From contig NZ_JBLAVB010000004.1 in assembly GCF_047263945.1 (NCBI RefSeq), positions 62,001 to 126,000 on the forward strand: a stretch of DNA of 64,000 nucleotides. Direction: 5' to 3'. The stretch comes from Rhodospirillum sp047263945. Its GTDB lineage: Bacteria > Pseudomonadota > Alphaproteobacteria > Rhodospirillales > Rhodospirillaceae. Positions within the stretch are counted from its first letter, which is position 1, and every line of letters starts with the position of its first letter. Below are positions 7,831 to 16,773 of this stretch, piece by piece. The position numbers and the translations under genes are program-made. The notes beneath the pieces were generated by a model, which was not told the origin of the DNA, did not search any database, and saw only the letters and a program-made list of their open reading frames with translations.

Positions 7831-10557
7831 GTGAATAGTCGGCCCCCACCGGAACGGCCCCCGCGGTCCTTGCCGCTCCATCCCTGGCTCGGCGGGCTGA
7901 GGGTCCGTCTTGCGGCCCTGATGGCCTGCGTTGCTGCGGCGATTCTGGTGTTCATCCTGCTTTACTGGGGTCCAAACGCGGAGTCCCGATCCGAAGCCCG
8001 GCAGGTGCAAGCCATACGAACCAACGTGGAAATCCTCGCCGACAGCCTGGTTCCGCCTATGCAGCAAATCCAGGTCGCGACCATTCATAAAAGTCTGGAC
8101 CACCACATCAAGAACCATCCAGACTGGATTGCCATCGAACTCCATGACCGGAACGATCGGCGCCTGTACCCCCTGACGGATCCCCCTGCGAAAATTCGGG
8201 CAGAGGGAACACGCCGAACCGTCCAAACCATCCTTTTTGAGGGGCGTGTGCTCGGGCGCATCACCCTCTACTTCGACATGGAGGACCGTCTGACCGAGCT
8301 GCGGTCGGAAAACCGGAGGTTGGCGCTCATCGTCCTGGCGGTGTTTTCGGCCGCCGTGGTGGCCATCGTCCTGAGCCTGGAAGTGGTCGTCATCCGCCCT
8401 GTCAACAGCTTGGCCCGGGCGGTCGACAAGCTTTCTGCTGGCGACTATCACGCGCAGTTGCCACGGGTCGGTCGCGACGAAATTGGACATCTCATTGAGG
8501 GTTTCCAGTCCATGCGCGACGCCATCAGCCGCAACGAAGCGGCCCTCAAAGCAAAGGAAATCCAGCTCCGGGAACTGTCCCACGCCGTGGAGCAAAGTCC
8601 CATCACAGTCCTGATCACGGACGTGACTGGCGCCATCTGCTATGTCAACCCGGCCTTCGAGACAACCACGGGCTATTCGCGCGAGGAGGTCCTGGGTCGC
8701 AATCCCAAGATTCTGAAATCACCCAATGCCCCGTCCGAAGACATGGAGACCATGTGGGCGACCATTAAAGAAGGACGGAACTGGCTCGGGGAAATCATCA
8801 ACCGAACAAAGGATGGTCGGGACTACACCCTATACAGCCACGTCTTTCCCTTAAAAAACGAGCGGGACGAGATCATCCGCTATCTGGCCTTCCAAGAGGA
8901 CATCACCCGCCGCAAGGAGGAAGAGGCCGCGCTCCACCAAGCCAAAGAGGAGGCCGAAGCTGCTACCCAGGTGAAGTCTGAATTCCTGGCCACCATGAGT
9001 CACGAAATTCGCACCCCCATGAATGGCGTGATCGGCATGGCCGGGCTCCTCCTGGATACCAAGCTCACCCGCGAGCAGGAGCATTTCGCCGATACGATCC
9101 GCCAGTCCGGAGAAGCCCTCTTGGGGATCATCAACGACATCCTCGATTTTTCCAAACTGGAGGCCAACCGGGTGGAACTGGAGATCAGCCCCTTTGATCT
9201 GTCCCACCTCTGCGAAAGCGCAATCGAGATCGTTGCGCCCCGGGCCCACGCCAAGGGAATCGAGATCGCCTGTTTCGTGCCACCAAAAGTCGACGGCCTG
9301 TTCGAGGGCGACCAGGGGCGGATCCGCCAAATCCTTATGAACCTTCTCAGCAACGCGGTAAAATTCACTGATCAGGGAGGGGTCACCCTGCGGGCCACAT
9401 CGACCCCCGCCATGCTTGAGGATGAACATGGGAATGGGGAAGCAGCCCCCTCCGTGGCCCTCCTGCGCTTTGAGGTTCAGGACACGGGTATCGGCATTCC
9501 AGCTGAGTCCTTGGGCAAGCTGTTTGAAAGCTTTGTCCAGGTGGATGCCAGCATCTCCCGAAAGTATGGGGGCACAGGGTTGGGTTTGGCCATCTGCCGA
9601 TGGCTGGTCGACATCATGGGCGGTCAGATCGGCGTGGACAGCACCCCGGGCCAAGGGAGCGTCTTCTGGTTCGAACTCCCCCTGCCCCGAAGCAGCAAAT
9701 GCCGGGACAGCGAGACGAAGCGGGATACCACCCCCTTGATGGGCAAGCGGGTCCTTGTGGTCGAGGACAACCTCGTAAACCGGGAAATCTTCGAACGGAT
9801 CCTCACGGCCTGGGGCCTACAAGTAACCGCCCTGGACGGAGCGGCGAAGGGCCTGAGCGAACTGCGCGCCAACGTTAAAAGCAAGAAGGCCTACGATCTG
9901 CTTCTCCTGGATTTCCAGATGCCGGACATGACAGGCGGAGATCTCCTGAGCATTTTGCGCGGCGATCCAAGCCTCGGGGACCTCCCGGTGATTATGACCT
10001 CCTCCATCTCGGAGACGGAATACCGGCGCAACCACCCGGCCACCACACCGACCGCCTTCCTGATGAAACCTGTGCGGCAATCCTCCCTGCTGGATGTCTG
10101 CATGAGCACCCTTCTCCCCCACAAGAACGGGGCAGTGCCCCATCCTGAAGATCCTGACGCGATAAATGCCCCTGCCGTGACACTTCATCGACTGCGGGTG
10201 CTGGTGGCCGAGGATAATGTGATCAATCAACAGGTGGCCATGGGCCTTATCGGCAAACTCGGGCACCGGGTCGATGTGGTGGCCAACGGCCTGGAAGCGC
10301 TTGACGCCGTCTCCAAGCGGCCTTACGACGTCGTTTTCATGGACATGCAAATGCCAGAAATGGACGGCCTGGAAGCCACCCGTGCCATCCGCACCCTGGA
10401 GGGAGATGGGGCCCAGATCCCGATCATTGCCGTGACCGCGAATGCCAATCGGGAAGACCAGGACGCCTGCATGAGAGCCGGAATGAATGGCTTCGTTTCC
10501 AAACCCGTAACCAGGGGCACCTTGACGAAGGCATTGCTTGACCTTGGTTTGGGCTGA
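7831..10557 (+). CDS. Membrane hybrid histidine kinase (HAMP-PAS-HisKA-HATPase-REC-REC)
   Basis: A protein of about 908 residues. TM1 spans ~27-47, followed by a ~115-residue periplasmic sensor, TM2 ~163-186, HAMP and a PAS domain (~246-356). HisKA has its phospho-histidine near residue 391 in SHEIRTPMNG. A HATPase_c domain is followed by two receivers with phospho-aspartates near 694 (LLLDFQMPD) and 838 (VFMDMQMPE). There is no Hpt domain, so phosphate must go to a separate Hpt protein or stay local. Start: GTG at 7831 has GGAG upstream. The open frame extends to TTG 7735, but a likely promoter overlaps that region. The neighbouring gene is convergent. The input signal is unknown. Confidence 0.88.
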   Translation: MNSRPPPERPPRSLPLHPWLGGLRVRLAALMACVAAAILVFILLYWGPNAESRSEARQVQAIRTNVEILADSLVPPMQQIQVATIHKSLDHHIKNHPDWIAIELHDRNDRRLYPLTDPPAKIRAEGTRRTVQTILFEGRVLGRITLYFDMEDRLTELRSENRRLALIVLAVFSAAVVAIVLSLEVVVIRPVNSLARAVDKLSAGDYHAQLPRVGRDEIGHLIEGFQSMRDAISRNEAALKAKEIQLRELSHAVEQSPITVLITDVTGAICYVNPAFETTTGYSREEVLGRNPKILKSPNAPSEDMETMWATIKEGRNWLGEIINRTKDGRDYTLYSHVFPLKNERDEIIRYLAFQEDITRRKEEEAALHQAKEEAEAATQVKSEFLATMSHEIRTPMNGVIGMAGLLLDTKLTREQEHFADTIRQSGEALLGIINDILDFSKLEANRVELEISPFDLSHLCESAIEIVAPRAHAKGIEIACFVPPKVDGLFEGDQGRIRQILMNLLSNAVKFTDQGGVTLRATSTPAMLEDEHGNGEAAPSVALLRFEVQDTGIGIPAESLGKLFESFVQVDASISRKYGGTGLGLAICRWLVDIMGGQIGVDSTPGQGSVFWFELPLPRSSKCRDSETKRDTTPLMGKRVLVVEDNLVNREIFERILTAWGLQVTALDGAAKGLSELRANVKSKKAYDLLLLDFQMPDMTGGDLLSILRGDPSLGDLPVIMTSSISETEYRRNHPATTPTAFLMKPVRQSSLLDVCMSTLLPHKNGAVPHPEDPDAINAPAVTLHRLRVLVAEDNVINQQVAMGLIGKLGHRVDVVANGLEALDAVSKRPYDVVFMDMQMPEMDGLEATRAIRTLEGDGAQIPIIAVTANANREDQDACMRAGMNGFVSKPVTRGTLTKALLDLGLG

Positions 10558-10565
10558 CCTCTTTG

Positions 10566-10604
10566 TACCAAGCGGCGCGGGTTGAAACCCACGCCGCTTG
10601 GTAT
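10566..10604. repeat. Solo terminal hairpin of family A repeat
   Basis: A 39-bp near-perfect palindrome (TACCAAGCGGCG...CGCCGCTTGGTAT) equivalent to the last hairpin of the 138-bp family A elements at 20879 and 39111. It starts 9 nt after the stop codon of the hybrid kinase, between convergent genes, where it could also stop transcription from either side. Confidence 0.75.
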
Positions 10605-10648
10605 TAAAGGACCTTGTGGGAAGATATGGCCTTCCCCAACTCCTCACG

Positions 10649-11530
10649 TCATATATGGCGATTCCGCCCGCTCGCTTTCGCTTCGTACAACGCGGCATCC
10701 GCTTTCTTGGTCAGTATGTCCACGTCTTCCCCGTCTGCCGGGTACATGGCGATTCCGATGCTCGCTCCGATTTGAATACGGTTCCCTTGGATCTCGATCG
10801 GTTTTTCCAGGGTCTCCAGAAGTTTCCCGGCAACTTTCGCCGCTGTGTCCCGATCCTGAGGATTGACCAGCAAGATGGCGAATTCATCCCCCCCAAGTCG
10901 AGCCACCATATCCGTTTCTCGGCAAGCATGCGAACTGCAATGCGCGAAAGCCTTCAGCACTTCATCCCCAACCGCATGGCCATAGGTATCGTTGATGTCT
11001 TTAAAGTGATCCAGGTCCAGCAGCAGCAAGGCCAAGTTCAGGCTTTCGCGCCTGGCCAACTTAAGGCTTTCATCGAATTTTTGATGGAACTTGTTCCGGT
11101 TGGCGACACCTGTGAGACTATCTATTGTAGACAGCACTTCCAGCAGGTCCCGGGATTTTTTGAGTTCCATGTGGTTGCGAACCCGGACTTTGACGATCGG
11201 TGGGCGGATGGGTTTGCCAATGTAATCGATGGCGCCGAGTTCCAAGCCGTAGGCTTCCCCCTGATCGTTATCCAGGGAGGTCAAAAAGATCACGGGAATA
11301 TGCGCGGTCTTCGTGTCTTTCTTCAATTCCCGACAGACCTCGTAGCCACTCAACCCGGGCATCATGACATCCAGGATGACCAAATCCGGCATCTGCTCCC
11401 GGACCAGCTCCAGCGCGCGGGGTCCCTCCATGGCGAACAGAACGTCGTATTCTTCTTCCAGAATATCATTCAGGATTTCAATGTTTCCAGGATCGTCATC
11501 GGCGATCAAAACCGTTCTTTTTTCGGACAT
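10649..11530 (-). CDS. PleD-like response regulator diguanylate cyclase (REC-GGDEF)
   Basis: About 293 residues. The N-terminal receiver has the acidic pair in LIADDDPGN and the phospho-aspartate in LVILDVMMPG. The C-terminal GGDEF domain has intact ARLGGDEFAILL and a RETD inhibition site five residues before it. The protein makes c-di-GMP when phosphorylated. The ATG at 11530 overlaps the TGA of the preceding TorS-like kinase (TGATG) and follows a GGAGGGG Shine-Dalgarno, so the two are translationally coupled. A GTG one codon earlier is an alternative start. The obvious phospho-donor is the coupled kinase, which ends in an Hpt domain. Confidence 0.92.
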   Translation of the reverse strand: MSEKRTVLIADDDPGNIEILNDILEEEYDVLFAMEGPRALELVREQMPDLVILDVMMPGLSGYEVCRELKKDTKTAHIPVIFLTSLDNDQGEAYGLELGAIDYIGKPIRPPIVKVRVRNHMELKKSRDLLEVLSTIDSLTGVANRNKFHQKFDESLKLARRESLNLALLLLDLDHFKDINDTYGHAVGDEVLKAFAHCSSHACRETDMVARLGGDEFAILLVNPQDRDTAAKVAGKLLETLEKPIEIQGNRIQIGASIGIAMYPADGEDVDILTKKADAALYEAKASGRNRHI

Positions 11531-14500
11531 CACCCTGCCCCTCCGGACCTGCTGACTTCTTCAGCAATCTCATCAAGCGCCCGTTTTGCCGCGCTGAAAT
11601 CCAGACGTTCGACGCAATCCACCAGCCTCTCCATTTTATCGGCCCCGACCTGTCCCGCCATGACCTGCGTGAACTCGGGCACTACCTTTCTCGCCTTCAA
11701 ACTACTCTTCTCCAACAGGGCACCCAATTCCGCCATCATGGCTTGGACCGTCTCCGGATCAGCGGCGGACCCTGACACCGCAGTCTCGATGGCTGGCCTC
11801 TTTTGGCTATCCACAAATGCCCCGTCCATGGCCTCCAGCGAGGGCTCCAGAAGGGCCGCCAGCTCGTCGGTCAAACTGGCAGCTGCGCTCAGGTCCCGAT
11901 CGGCGAAGGCCTGTTCCAAGCGACCTGCGGCCTGGGCGATCTCCTTCGCCGACAGATTGCCCGCCCCTCCCTTGAGGGTATGGGCCAGTCGCTGAGCATC
12001 TTCCACCTCGCCGCGCTCCACCATGCCTTGAAGGGTGGCTGCCAGATCCCTGTAACTCTCCTTAAAGGCCAAAAGAAGTTTTTTCAGCAGCTTCTCCTTG
12101 CCATTCAGCCGCTTCAGGGCCTCTTGAAGGTCGAAGCCTGGAAGACTCTCCGGAAGGATCGACAGCTCGGCATCTCCCCGCTCGTCCTTCTCGCCGAGGT
12201 CTTCTGGTAGCGGAACCCCGTCCTGCGGAATGGGCGTCATCCATTTGACCAGAGCATCAAACAACGCATCGGGATCAATCGGCTTATTGATATGGTCGTT
12301 CATCCCTTTGGAGATGGATTTCTCCCGCTCGCCCCGCATGGCATGGGCCGTCATGGCCAGGATCGGCAGGTCCTTGAACTCTGGATGGCTTCGGATTTCC
12401 GCTGTGGCATCATACCCATCCATCACCGGCATCTGGATGTCCATGAGCACCACACCGAACCCGATTTGGTCGCTCAAAACCGCATCCACGGCCTCCCGGC
12501 CATTGGACACAACGGTAACGACAAGCCCCTTGTCCTCAAGAAGTTCAAGGGCGACCTGTTGATTGATCTCGTTGTCCTCCGCCAGAAGGACCCGCCCGCC
12601 CCTTAGGGCTTCTATGGCCTCGTCCCCCTTCTCTTCCACCTGGGGTGCGACCGGAATATCGGAGTCTCCACGACCAAATGCATTCATGATCGTGTCAAAA
12701 AGAATGGAGGCGTTAAAAGGCTTGAGCATAAAGCCGCCCAACTCGAGATCCTCAGCCTCCCGCAACACCTCTTCCCTACCAAAGGCCGTAACCATAATGA
12801 TAGTAGGCGCCTTAGACAAGCGATCATTGGCCTTAATCCGCCGCGAAGCGTCAATACCGCTCATTTCCGGCATTTTCCAATCCATGAGCACCAAATCATA
12901 GTTCGGCAGCTCCGACTCCCTCTCGACCCGTTCCAGCTCCCTCAGGGCCGCGACACCGGAGTCGACGGTTCGCACATTAAAATTCATGGCCGTCAGGTAT
13001 TCAGACAGAATGTCCCGGGAAATTTCATTGTCGTCGACCACCAGAACCCATTTCCCGCGCAGATCGGGGTCCGGAAGGCGCCGTTTCCGCTCTTCCTGGA
13101 CGCCAAGGCCGAATTCAGCGGTGAAATAAAAGGTGCTGCCCTCCCCTGGCGCGCTGCGCACGCCAATTTCGCCGCCCATCAATTCGACGAGTTGCTTGGA
13201 GATACTGAGGCCGAGGCCCGTGCCACCATACTTCCGGGTCGTGGAGCTGTCGGCCTGGGAAAAGGATTTGAACAGCCGCCCCTGCTGTTCCTCGGTCATG
13301 CCAATTCCCGTGTCCCGCACTTCGAACTGAAGGACCACTGAATTACGGCCGTCTCCCGTCATATGGACCGAGAGGACGACAGCACCGCTCTCAGTGAATT
13401 TCACCGCGTTACCGCACAGATTGATCAGAACTTGGGTGAGCCGCAAAGGGTCACCCAAAAGGCTTTGGGGAATGTTCGGCGGACAGGAGACAACGAATTC
13501 CAATCCCTTTTCGTCGGTCTTGGAGACGACGATGGAAGACACATTGTCCAAGACCTTCTCCAGATTGAAACTCACCCGCTCAATCTCGAGCTTTCCCGCC
13601 TCAATCTTGGAAAAATCTAGAATATCATTAATAATCCCCAGAAGATTATTCGATGCTCCACCGATCTTGACCAGATAATCCCGTTGCCGCGGGCTCAAAT
13701 CCGTTTTCAGGGCCAAATGGCTCAAGCCGACGATCGCGTTCATGGGAGTGCGAATTTCGTGACTCATATTCGCCAGGAAATCGCCCCGCGCCTTATTGGC
13801 CTTATCGGCCTCGTCCCGCGCCTGTGACAGAGCCGTTTCACGCCTCGCAATCTCATCGACAAAATAGCTGAACGTCCGGGCCATGTCGGAGATCTCATCC
13901 CGCCCCCCCAGGGGGATGGGCGTTGCCCTTCCCTTGGCCCGGTCGTTCATGCATTGTTGCAACGAGATCACCCGAGAGACCACATGGCGGCGGAGGTAGA
14001 AAATCACCACAGCCGCCCCCAGAGCGGATGCGATAACAATCCCGCTCAACATGCGAGACAGCCGATCAAGCTGTTTTCCCAGGGCCGTTCGATCCGCAGA
14101 GATTTCCTCTTCGATCTCCCTGAAGATCGCCGATGCGCCCGACACGAGGCGAACCGTCAACACATGGTTCAGGCGCAGCTTGCCCTTTAAGGCAGCAGCG
14201 ACCTCCAGTTGGTCCCGCTTGACAGAAAAAACACCGTTTGGTCCCACAGCCACCCGGTCTACGTCCGCAAAAAGCCCGGAAACATCCGCCGCCAACGCGT
14301 CGGGGGGCAGGGCCGCAACCACGGTTTCAATGCCCTGGCTCTCTTCCCGCAGTTTCTCTTCCAAGACCTGCAATGTCCCAGGGCGTCTTTGGGTTAACGC
14401 CGAAAAAATGATGTGGTCGATACGCCGAAGGGCGTCCTCTATCCGTTGGCCATCCTGGCCCAGGGTCCGTAATTCCCCGCGTCGTGCGCCCTGTCTCCGA

Positions 14501-14970
14501 ATAACATCCGAAAAAGACTCGGTCAGCGACTGCTCCCGCTGGTCCAAGGCAACCCTCTGTTCCACCAAAGCGACAACACCAGACAGATTCTCCCTCATCT
14601 TGGAAACACGGTTGCCCAGTTCGATGAGCTCCGCCTCAGGCAATCCCGTGCGTCGGGTATTTTCAAAGGCATCCGTAAGAACCTGAAGCTGGTCCGTCAT
14701 CTCCCGCACACTCTGCCGCAGGTCTGCGGGCTGCCTGGCGGTGGAAATGCGCGGGGCGGTGGCGGCGATGGCCTCAACCCGCTGGACCAGACGTGCCACT
14801 GCATCGAGCCGGACCATTTTGACATTGACGATATTATCGAAATCCGCCCGAACCTGGCCCTGCCCCCACAAAGCAAGAGCCGCCGCGCAAATCGACAACA
14901 ACGCCAAAACAATCAGGCCGGAGGTAATCCGGCCTGCGACGCCAAACCGATGGGACTTGGAAGAGGTCAT
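11530..14970 (-). CDS. TorS-like hybrid histidine kinase (HAMP-HisKA-HATPase-REC-REC-Hpt)
   Basis: A 1146-residue membrane kinase. TM1 spans ~18-37, followed by a long helical periplasmic sensor (~38-305), TM2 ~306-324 and HAMP. HisKA has its histidine near residue 404 (MSHEIRTPMNA), followed by a HATPase. Receiver 1 has Asp near 697 (LMDWKMPEM), receiver 2 has LMDIQMPVMDG, and the C-terminal Hpt domain has its histidine near 997 (AHTLKGGAGN). The long all-helical sensor and complete phosphorelay resemble TorS, which reads a periplasmic binding protein. The gene directly upstream (17-nt gap) encodes such a binding protein. The gene downstream, overlapping by one base, encodes a REC-GGDEF protein. 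Confidence 0.9.
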   Translation of the reverse strand: MTSSKSHRFGVAGRITSGLIVLALLSICAAALALWGQGQVRADFDNIVNVKMVRLDAVARLVQRVEAIAATAPRISTARQPADLRQSVREMTDQLQVLTDAFENTRRTGLPEAELIELGNRVSKMRENLSGVVALVEQRVALDQREQSLTESFSDVIRRQGARRGELRTLGQDGQRIEDALRRIDHIIFSALTQRRPGTLQVLEEKLREESQGIETVVAALPPDALAADVSGLFADVDRVAVGPNGVFSVKRDQLEVAAALKGKLRLNHVLTVRLVSGASAIFREIEEEISADRTALGKQLDRLSRMLSGIVIASALGAAVVIFYLRRHVVSRVISLQQCMNDRAKGRATPIPLGGRDEISDMARTFSYFVDEIARRETALSQARDEADKANKARGDFLANMSHEIRTPMNAIVGLSHLALKTDLSPRQRDYLVKIGGASNNLLGIINDILDFSKIEAGKLEIERVSFNLEKVLDNVSSIVVSKTDEKGLEFVVSCPPNIPQSLLGDPLRLTQVLINLCGNAVKFTESGAVVLSVHMTGDGRNSVVLQFEVRDTGIGMTEEQQGRLFKSFSQADSSTTRKYGGTGLGLSISKQLVELMGGEIGVRSAPGEGSTFYFTAEFGLGVQEERKRRLPDPDLRGKWVLVVDDNEISRDILSEYLTAMNFNVRTVDSGVAALRELERVERESELPNYDLVLMDWKMPEMSGIDASRRIKANDRLSKAPTIIMVTAFGREEVLREAEDLELGGFMLKPFNASILFDTIMNAFGRGDSDIPVAPQVEEKGDEAIEALRGGRVLLAEDNEINQQVALELLEDKGLVVTVVSNGREAVDAVLSDQIGFGVVLMDIQMPVMDGYDATAEIRSHPEFKDLPILAMTAHAMRGEREKSISKGMNDHINKPIDPDALFDALVKWMTPIPQDGVPLPEDLGEKDERGDAELSILPESLPGFDLQEALKRLNGKEKLLKKLLLAFKESYRDLAATLQGMVERGEVEDAQRLAHTLKGGAGNLSAKEIAQAAGRLEQAFADRDLSAAASLTDELAALLEPSLEAMDGAFVDSQKRPAIETAVSGSAADPETVQAMMAELGALLEKSSLKARKVVPEFTQVMAGQVGADKMERLVDCVERLDFSAAKRALDEIAEEVSRSGGAG

Positions 14971-14987
14971 GGTGTTGTTCTATCCCC

Positions 14988-16031
14988 TCACCGTATGGGA
15001 GGCGACCAGATCAAACCACCTTTGGTCCAAAGGTTATTGATCCCGCGCTCGACATGCAGGGTTTTCTTGATGGTGCGGTCATAGATTTCCCCATAGTTCC
15101 CCATGGCGGCCAGGGCCCGGGCGGCGAAGGCCTCATCCAGCCCGAGCAACGCCCCCACAGACCCCTCACGGCCCAAAAGGCGGCGAACCTCGGGATTATT
15201 GGAGGTTTTCATCTGCTCCACGTTTTTGGAGGTCACTCCCAACTCTTCTGCGGAAATAAGGGCGTTGATGATCCAACGCACGGTATCGCTCCATTGGACG
15301 TCGTCACTGCGCACCACCGCCGACAAGGGCTCCTTGCTGATGCGATCGGGCAGGATGACGTGATCCTCCGGGTTTGGAGCCAGAAACAACCAGCTGGACG
15401 CCAGAGACATCACATCGGTGGTGACGGACTCGCACTGGTGCTCGAAAAAGGCATTAAAGGCCCCCTCCACCGTCGCGAAGGGTTTGACCGTCCAGTTCAT
15501 GCCGTGGGACGTGTCATAATCGCGGACATTGGCCACGGAGGTCGTATGATCCTCAACACAGATCGTACCGCCCTTCAGATCGACAAGGCTTTTCGCCCCC
15601 GACACCTTATGGACCAAAAACCCCTGCCCATCGAACAGATACAGGGGCATGAAGGTCAATCCATCAACGTCCCGGCTCAAGGTCCAGGTTGCAGAACTCA
15701 TCAAGACGTCGAAGTCTCCGTCGCGGAGAGCCGAAAACCGATCATCGGTTCCGACAACAACGAATTCCACCGCCTCGGGATCCCCAAGAATCGCAGCCGC
15801 AGTTGCCCGACAGAAGTCCGTGTAGAACCCGACCCACCGTCCCGTCTCGTCGATATTGGAAAACGCCGGGCCAATTTCCTGAACGCCACAGCGCAGCACC
15901 CCAGCATCCTTGACCGAGTCCAATGTCGACGCCGCCGCGCCACCTTTTTCCAAACACAGGAAGGACAAGGACAAGGACAAGACCAGAGCCAAGACCTGAC
16001 CCAAACGTGCCAAAGCCAATTTCACACTCAT
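14988..16031 (-). CDS. Periplasmic amino-acid-type solute-binding protein, orphan
   Basis: A 347-residue protein with an N-terminal signal peptide (hydrophobic run ~10-33) and an SBP_bac_3 fold resembling general L-amino-acid binding proteins (AapJ-like). Family features include GVLRCGVQ near the mature start, GRWVGFYTDFCRA and LVDLKGGTICVEDHTT. No ABC permease or ATPase lies nearby. Instead it is the first gene of an operon with a TorS-like kinase and a REC-GGDEF regulator. The inferred role is to present an amino-acid-like ligand to the kinase sensor rather than to a transporter. The Shine-Dalgarno before the ATG is weak. Confidence 0.85.
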   Translation of the reverse strand: MSVKLALARLGQVLALVLSLSLSFLCLEKGGAAASTLDSVKDAGVLRCGVQEIGPAFSNIDETGRWVGFYTDFCRATAAAILGDPEAVEFVVVGTDDRFSALRDGDFDVLMSSATWTLSRDVDGLTFMPLYLFDGQGFLVHKVSGAKSLVDLKGGTICVEDHTTSVANVRDYDTSHGMNWTVKPFATVEGAFNAFFEHQCESVTTDVMSLASSWLFLAPNPEDHVILPDRISKEPLSAVVRSDDVQWSDTVRWIINALISAEELGVTSKNVEQMKTSNNPEVRRLLGREGSVGALLGLDEAFAARALAAMGNYGEIYDRTIKKTLHVERGINNLWTKGGLIWSPPIR

Positions 16032-16251
16032 AGCGTTCTATCCGTACCACCCAAAACCCGAAAACAAACCAATAGCGCTACACTATAGTCGATACAGGAG
16101 GGTCATACATATAGATAAAAATGCCCAGACAGTGAATCTATTTGAACGGCGGAGCCGTGCATTTGATCACCCGGGAAAGCCCCTTTGAGGGACATCCCAA
16201 ACCAACAACTCAAAACCCCACCGCCGGGCCCAAGGGGCGCGACACAGGCTC

Positions 16252-16707
16252 CTACTCAGGAGCGGATGCGGCCAAATATTTACGCAGACGATCCACCCCA
16301 TCGACCTTCGGACGCCCCTCCAGGATTTTGTCCACAACGGCCTTCAGGCGTGGACCGTTAAAGGGCTTCACCAAATAGCCGTCGACTCGGAAGGCCTTGG
16401 CCGCCTCAACAAACCGTGTGTCGGAATGGGAGGTCAACATAATCACCGGAGAATGCCGAGCTCCAAGCGACGAGGTGCGAAGGGTCTGCAGGAAATCAAA
16501 CCCATTCATCGGCTTCATATCGATATCACACAGAATGGCCGTTGGCGTAAATCTCTCCAGAATGCGCATGGCCTCCGTTCCGTCCGAGGCCTCTTCCACG
16601 GTCGTGATACCAATCTTGAACAAAAACCCACGCAGAATATTCCGCACAACATCTTGATCGTCGATGATGAGAAAGTCGAACCCACTGTAATCTGTAATCT
16701 TCTTCAT
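16252..16707 (-). CDS. CheY-like response regulator
   Basis: About 151 residues, a single receiver domain with acidic residues in LIIDDQDV, a phospho-aspartate in ILCDIDMKPMNG and the conserved lysine in YLVKPFNG. A short C-terminal tail carries no output domain. The chosen start (MKKITDY) has GGAGGGAG upstream; the reading frame extends 14 codons further without such support. It lies 66 nt downstream of a soluble hybrid kinase on the same strand and is its likely partner. Its output is probably by protein-protein contact. Confidence 0.85.
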   Translation of the reverse strand: MKKITDYSGFDFLIIDDQDVVRNILRGFLFKIGITTVEEASDGTEAMRILERFTPTAILCDIDMKPMNGFDFLQTLRTSSLGARHSPVIMLTSHSDTRFVEAAKAFRVDGYLVKPFNGPRLKAVVDKILEGRPKVDGVDRLRKYLAASAPE

Positions 16708-16773
16708 CCAAACTCCCTCCGATGAAACATGACTCCGCAGTCGCCCCATTGCCCAAGTATGCCAACGGATCCC

